Below, one piece after another: positions 5,655 through 9,313 of a DNA stretch of 9,313 nt. Below the pieces are notes generated by a model. It did not search any database, was not told where the DNA came from, and saw only the letters and a list, made by a program, of their open reading frames with translations. The DNA is from Actinomycetes bacterium (lineage in GTDB: Bacteria > Actinomycetota > Acidimicrobiia > Acidimicrobiales > Palsa-688), in the NCBI GenBank assembly GCA_021816565.1, contig JAKAXN010000169.1, positions 1-9,313 on the forward strand. The letters are read 5' to 3'. The first letter of the stretch is position 1. Every line of letters begins with the position of its first letter. The translations under genes were made by a program, and so were the position numbers.

Positions 5655-6740
5655 ATGACCGTCATGGAAGGCCACCTCATCACCTCCGACGGCCGTCAGC
5701 ACCCGGTGGAGGAGTCCGTCATCGAGCGGCTCCTGACGGGGCCGGACCGCTTCTGGCTGGACCTGGTGTGCCCGGACCCGGAGCGTTACGTGAGCCTTCT
5801 GCGCGACACGTTCGGCTTCCACCCGCTGGCAGTGGAGGACGCCGAGCATTTCGGGCAGCGGCCGAAGATCGACACCTACGAGAGGTTCTCCCTGCTCGTC
5901 GTCTACGGCGCCGGTGCCGACGGCCGCCTGATCGAAGTGCACTGTTTCTACACGGAAAGCTACCTGGTGACGATCCACCACGAGCCGTATCCCGGCCTGG
6001 CCGCCCTGGCTGGAAGGATGAGCCAGAAGGGGATGCCCGGGACCGACCACGTAATGCTGCTCTACCGGGTGATCGACAGCCTGGTCGACGGCTACTTCCC
6101 GGCCCTTGCCGCCCTCGACGACCGCATCGACGAGCTCGAGGACCAGATCCTGGTGCGGCCCACCGACGAGCAGCTCGGGACGCTGTTCGACATGAAGCGC
6201 GCCCTGATCGGACTCCGCAAGGTGGTCACGCCGCAGAGGGACATGTTCGCCTCGGTGCTCGCCAACGACGACCTGCTCCCCGGCATGACCCGCGAGGCCG
6301 AACGTTACTTCCGGGATCTCTATGACCACCTGATCCGCATCAGCGATCTGGTGGACAGCTACCGGGACCTGCTCAGCGGGGCCCTCGACACTCACCTGTC
6401 CACGGTGTCCAACCGGCTCAACGTGGTGATGAAGCAGCTCACGCTCATCGCCACGGTCTTCCTCCCCCTGACGTTCCTGACCGGTTTCTTCGGCCAGAAC
6501 TTCGGCTGGATGACCGCCCGCATCGACTCCATCGGGGCGTTCATCGGCCTGGGTGTCGCCGTGCCGGTCGGCATAGCAGCCGGGTTGTTCCTGCTGTTCC
6601 GTCACCAGGGATGGCTCTCCTCCACCGGGGCGGTAGCGGGCCGGCCGGTCGGCCGGTCCCGGCACCGCCGGCCGGGCAACGGGCGGCTGCCGCTGCTGCA
6701 CCCCGACCCGGCCGCCTCCGAGTCGACGGTCGGGGCCTGA
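5655..6740 (+). CDS. corA: CorA-family divalent metal transporter with GQN signature
   Basis: This 361-aa inner-membrane protein belongs to the CorA family of pentameric Mg2+/Co2+ channels. The N-terminal cytoplasmic domain includes HPLAVEDAEHFGQRPKID (56-73) and a long helical stalk (about 140-260). TM1 (about 262-280) ends at the pore signature, here FFGQNF, and TM2 spans about 293-315. The usual GMN is GQN (280-282, bases 6492-6500), with flanking phenylalanines kept. A Pro/Arg/Ser-rich tail of about 45 residues follows TM2, longer than usual. The ATG at 5655 was chosen for its GGAAGGG ribosome binding site; a longer frame from 5571 adds Arg-rich sequence without family similarity. It is transcribed divergently from the ferredoxin-led operon. 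The substrate metal cannot be read from sequence. Confidence 0.92.
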   Translation: MTVMEGHLITSDGRQHPVEESVIERLLTGPDRFWLDLVCPDPERYVSLLRDTFGFHPLAVEDAEHFGQRPKIDTYERFSLLVVYGAGADGRLIEVHCFYTESYLVTIHHEPYPGLAALAGRMSQKGMPGTDHVMLLYRVIDSLVDGYFPALAALDDRIDELEDQILVRPTDEQLGTLFDMKRALIGLRKVVTPQRDMFASVLANDDLLPGMTREAERYFRDLYDHLIRISDLVDSYRDLLSGALDTHLSTVSNRLNVVMKQLTLIATVFLPLTFLTGFFGQNFGWMTARIDSIGAFIGLGVAVPVGIAAGLFLLFRHQGWLSSTGAVAGRPVGRSRHRRPGNGRLPLLHPDPAASESTVGA

Positions 6741-6839
6741 CGGGAGTCCGAACCCTCGCGGCGGCGCGTATCAGATCCGGTCCCGCGTCCTCATCCTGTT
6801 GGTCCGGCTACGCGCTGGAGAGCGGAAGGGACGTAACCG

Positions 6840-7553
6840 ATGATTTCACCCCGGGATCGAGGTGCCGAAGCGGCTTCCCGGCGCCCTGCGGAACCGGCCG
6901 GCAGGAGCATGCGGGGTGCCGGTCCCGGCCGCTGGGTCGGGCGGTCCGTTCCGGGACTGGCCCTGGTGGTGTCGGGCCTCGGAGGGCTGGCTCTGGCCCT
7001 ACCGGCGTCGCCGGCGGCCGCCGACACCTACGGGCCGCAGGCCCAGTGCGTGATGAGCGTCAGCCCGACATCGCTCTACCCGGGCCAGTCGTTCCAGGTG
7101 ACGGTCACCGTCGGACCGGGCTCGTTGCCGGTCGCCACGACAGCTGCGGTCATGGTGGGCGGCTCATCCGTGCCGCTCGGGACCATCACGGTGCCGACAA
7201 CCGGCACCTCGAGCGCCACCCTCATCGCCCCCACCTCGCTGACCCCTGGGCTGCACACCATCTCGGTCAACGGATGCGGCGCGGTCCTGGCCGACGGCCT
7301 CACCGTCCAGCCCTCCACCGCTCCGGCCTCGAGTTCGGTGATACCGACCGCGGCACCGGTGACGCCCGCCGCGGCGCCGGCTGCTGCCGCAGTGGTCCCC
7401 GTGGCCGGCGCCGCGGCCCCGGTCACGGCGGCCTCCTCGGGCCTGGCCTTCACCGGGGCCGACGTGGTGACCACCGTGGCAGCTGGGGCCGGGGCCATCG
7501 GGTTGGGTGGGGTCTTCGTGCTGGTGGGCCGCAAACGGCGCAGCCGGGGCTGA
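6840..7553 (+). CDS. Secreted LAFTG (class E sortase) cell-wall-anchored protein, function unknown
   Basis: This 237-aa protein has a long N-terminal region with a Sec-type signal (hydrophobic 36-54, likely cleavage after ASPAAA at 61). A compact domain of about 100 residues follows (62-157); its alternating beta-like pattern resembles an Ig-like surface fold, and it has two cysteines (70 and 146) that could form a disulfide. An Ala/Pro/Val-rich linker leads to LAFTG (202-206, bases 7443-7457), a hydrophobic segment (about 208-230) and the basic tail RKRRSRG. This is a textbook LAXTG sorting signal, cleaved by actinobacterial class E sortases. The ATG at 6840 has GGAAGGGA eight bases upstream; the ATG at 6909 has AGGAG only one base away and is less likely. 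The DUF4012 gene follows after 21 bases, suggesting cotranscription. Ligand or role is unknown. Confidence 0.85.
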   Translation: MISPRDRGAEAASRRPAEPAGRSMRGAGPGRWVGRSVPGLALVVSGLGGLALALPASPAAADTYGPQAQCVMSVSPTSLYPGQSFQVTVTVGPGSLPVATTAAVMVGGSSVPLGTITVPTTGTSSATLIAPTSLTPGLHTISVNGCGAVLADGLTVQPSTAPASSSVIPTAAPVTPAAAPAAAAVVPVAGAAAPVTAASSGLAFTGADVVTTVAAGAGAIGLGGVFVLVGRKRRSRG

Positions 7554-7605
7554 CCGGCCCGGCCGGCACAGCACGTGACGCTCATCGGACCGCCGGCCGG
7601 GCCGG
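7554..7605. repeat. 13-bp perfect GC inverted repeat enclosing the DUF4012 start codon
   Basis: CCGGCCCGGCCGG (7554-7566) begins right after the LAFTG gene stop. Its exact reverse complement, CCGGCCGGGCCGG, lies at 7593-7605. The 26-base loop between them holds the proposed GTG start at 7575. In mRNA this would be a very stable stem that could slow ribosome access or act as an attenuator between the two genes. No T-tract follows. Confidence 0.45.
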
Positions 7606-9313
7606 CGGCCGGGCCGCATGAGGTCCCTGTCCGGCCGGCGCCGGACGGGTCGGCGCCGGACGGGGCGGCCCCGATACCGGTCGGCCTCACGGCCGGAGCT
7701 GCTGCGACCTGGACGGGCCTCGCCGTCGTCGGGATGGCCGTGGCGTCGGGAGCGGCGGGCGCGCTCGCCGGTTCCCACCCCACGGGCACCTCCACGGTGG
7801 ATCCGCTCCTCTCCGGGATGCTGGCCGTGCTGGTAACTGCTGCGGGTGCTGCAGCCGGCCGAGGGGCGCTGCTGGCGGCAGGAGTCGCCGCCGTGGCGCT
7901 GAGCAGGCGTTGGATGTGGCTGCCAGCGGGCGCGGGGCTGCTCTGCGCCTTCTTCCACACCATCCCCGAGCGCCGCCGACCGCTGATCGGTTCGCTGACC
8001 GCCGCGCTCGTGGCCCAGGCCATGCTCCGCTGGCCGGCGCAGGCGTTTCTCGGACTGCCGTCGCTCGTGGCCGGTGCCGTGTCGGTGGTGGTGGTGGCCT
8101 CGGCCGTGCCCAGGCTCCCGAGGCGCACCCGCAGATGGCTGTTGGGCATCTCATCCGCGCTGGCCGTGCTGGCTCTGGCGGTCACGGCCGCGGTGGCCAT
8201 CTCGCTACTGCAGGCCCGGGCCCAGCTCGACGGTGGGGTGGCGGCCGCCAGGTCCGCCCTCCGGGACATGGGTTCGGACCGGATGTCCGCGGCCGTGAGG
8301 GAACTTTCGTCAGCGTCGACCGACCTGGCCGGGGCCGACAGGCGGATGTCCGCATGGTGGGCCCTGGCCGGCCGCGTGATCCCTGTGGTGGCCCAGCAGC
8401 AGCGGGCCGTGGCCGAGGTCAGCCGGGCCGGCCACGACTTGACGGTCTCGGCTGCGGCGGCCGCCCGATCCCTGCAGGGGCGCCGCTTCGAAGCGACGGG
8501 GGGAACGTTCGACCTGGCCGCCATCCGGGCCGTCACCGCCCCGGTCCAGAACGTCGTCACAGCCCTGGAGCGGACCGGAGCTGTCGTCGGTGAGGTGCGC
8601 AACCCGTGGTTGGTCGCCCCCATCCAGCAGCGTCTGGACGCGCTGGGCCGGGAGGTGCAGCGCTACAGCGGAACGGCGGCCATGGCGGCCTCGGCGCTCC
8701 GCCAGGCCCCGGTCCTGCTCGGCGGGTCCCGGATCCAGCACTACCTGGTGGCCTTCACGAACCCGGCTGAGGACCGGGGACTCGGGGGGTTCATCGCCGC
8801 CTATGCGGTGGTGAGCGCGGACCAGGGCCGGCTGACCATGACCCAACAGGGCCGGGCCCCTCTACTGCAACCCCCGCCCGGGAGGGTTGCATCCATCCGG
8901 GGCCCGGTGCAGTACCTCTACCGCTACAGCGCCTTCGATCCCCAGGGTCACTTCCAGGACCTCACCTACTCGCCCGACTTCCCGACCGTCGAGCAGGTGA
9001 TCGCGCAGCTGTACCCCCAGATGCAGGGAGGTGTCGGCCTGGATGGGGTGCTGATGCTCGATCCGTACGCGCTCCAGGCGATTCTCCGCTTCACCGGGCC
9101 TGTAGCGGTCAGCGGCCTGCCGCAGCCGCTCACCGACACCGACGCGGCCGACATCCTGCTGCGCCAGCAGTACCTGATGGGCGCCTCGTCATCCGACAAC
9201 TCCCGCCACGACATCCTCCAGGAGGCCCTGGCGACGGGCTTCAGCACTTTCATGAGGTCCACCTTTCCGTCTCCGCGCGCCCTGCTGTCGGCTTTGGAGC
9301 CACTGGCCCAGCA
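7575..9313 (+). CDS. Polytopic DUF4012 protein (3' truncated by window edge)
   Basis: The frame is open from the preceding stop to the window end, giving at least 579 residues. After a Pro/Gly/Ala-rich N-terminus (1-35) there are about five hydrophobic segments (roughly 39-66, 78-108, 112-128, 137-176 and 187-212). A helical region (215-385) follows, then the DUF4012 hallmark HYLVAFTNPAEDRGLGGFIA (389-408), corresponding to the conserved N-x-AE...GGFIG motif of that family, and then DGVLMLDPYALQAIL (490-504). DUF4012 has no established biochemical role, but family members occur in actinobacteria, often near envelope or polysaccharide genes. The GTG at 7575 is favoured because the next in-frame start (ATG 7734) would cut the first hydrophobic segment. 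No good ribosome binding site is visible. Coupling to the LAFTG gene 21 bases upstream is likely. Confidence 0.85.
   Translation, partial: MTLIGPPAGPAAGPHEVPVRPAPDGSAPDGAAPIPVGLTAGAAATWTGLAVVGMAVASGAAGALAGSHPTGTSTVDPLLSGMLAVLVTAAGAAAGRGALLAAGVAAVALSRRWMWLPAGAGLLCAFFHTIPERRRPLIGSLTAALVAQAMLRWPAQAFLGLPSLVAGAVSVVVVASAVPRLPRRTRRWLLGISSALAVLALAVTAAVAISLLQARAQLDGGVAAARSALRDMGSDRMSAAVRELSSASTDLAGADRRMSAWWALAGRVIPVVAQQQRAVAEVSRAGHDLTVSAAAAARSLQGRRFEATGGTFDLAAIRAVTAPVQNVVTALERTGAVVGEVRNPWLVAPIQQRLDALGREVQRYSGTAAMAASALRQAPVLLGGSRIQHYLVAFTNPAEDRGLGGFIAAYAVVSADQGRLTMTQQGRAPLLQPPPGRVASIRGPVQYLYRYSAFDPQGHFQDLTYSPDFPTVEQVIAQLYPQMQGGVGLDGVLMLDPYALQAILRFTGPVAVSGLPQPLTDTDAADILLRQQYLMGASSSDNSRHDILQEALATGFSTFMRSTFPSPRALLSALEPLAQ

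Noticed and set aside
5583..6701. 372-codon minus-strand frame opposite the CorA gene
   Set aside because: It mirrors the CorA coding sequence, shows Gln/His/Val-rich antisense composition and has no recognisable domain.
7630..7670. Near-duplicate CGGCGCCGGACGGG units in the DUF4012 N-terminus as a repeat element
   Set aside because: The units lie in frame within a Pro/Asp/Gly-rich coding stretch and encode a short APDG repeat, so they look like local coding duplication rather than a mobile or regulatory repeat.
7076..8623. Long minus-strand open frame (515 codons) opposite the LAFTG and DUF4012 genes
   Set aside because: It is antisense to two convincing plus-strand genes, crosses their boundary, and is Ala/Thr/Pro/Arg-rich with no domain. 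GC-rich genes commonly give long open frames on the opposite strand.

Overview
The window reads as chromosomal DNA from a high-GC actinobacterium. Coding regions have strong third-position G/C bias, GTG and TTG starts occur, there is a Tat-exported phosphoesterase, two proteins end in class E sortase (LAXTG) sorting signals, and there is a DUF4012 protein. A member of Acidimicrobiia or a related lineage would fit, but the sequence alone does not fix the taxon. I see no rRNA, tRNA, CRISPR array, transposase or phage gene, and no gene-free stretch over 300 bases.

Left part (1-5497). The 3' end of a plus-strand gene (1-77) converges on five minus-strand genes. In transcription order these are a small single-cluster ferredoxin (5497-5255), a membrane-anchored low-complexity extracytoplasmic protein of unknown function (5250-4423), a sensor histidine kinase (4426-2855), an OmpR/PhoB-type response regulator (2858-2181) and a Tat-exported phosphoesterase/phospholipase C-like protein (2097-115). 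The first four are packed with a 4-nt gap and two 4-nt stop/start overlaps (GTGA, TTGA), so they look like one translationally coupled operon. The phosphoesterase follows after an 83-nt gap.

Most interesting signal. Both non-coding gaps ahead of minus-strand genes carry a GTTCACC unit inside an array with exact 11-bp periodicity. One lies 57 nt before the phosphoesterase start and the other 61 nt before the ferredoxin start. This resembles the Streptomyces PHO-box architecture bound by PhoP. It suggests that the response regulator encoded here, or a PhoP homologue, controls both its own operon and the phosphoesterase. The phosphoesterase ends in a Pro/Ser/Gly-rich stalk, an LAVTG motif and a hydrophobic segment, so it may be a wall-anchored phosphate-scavenging enzyme.

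Right part (5655-9313). A divergent plus-strand CorA-type metal transporter (with GQN in place of the usual GMN signature) is followed by a secreted LAFTG sortase substrate. A polytopic DUF4012 protein then runs off the right edge. A 13-bp G/C-only inverted repeat encloses the proposed GTG start of the DUF4012 gene. The LAFTG and DUF4012 genes are 21 nt apart and probably belong to one cell-envelope unit.
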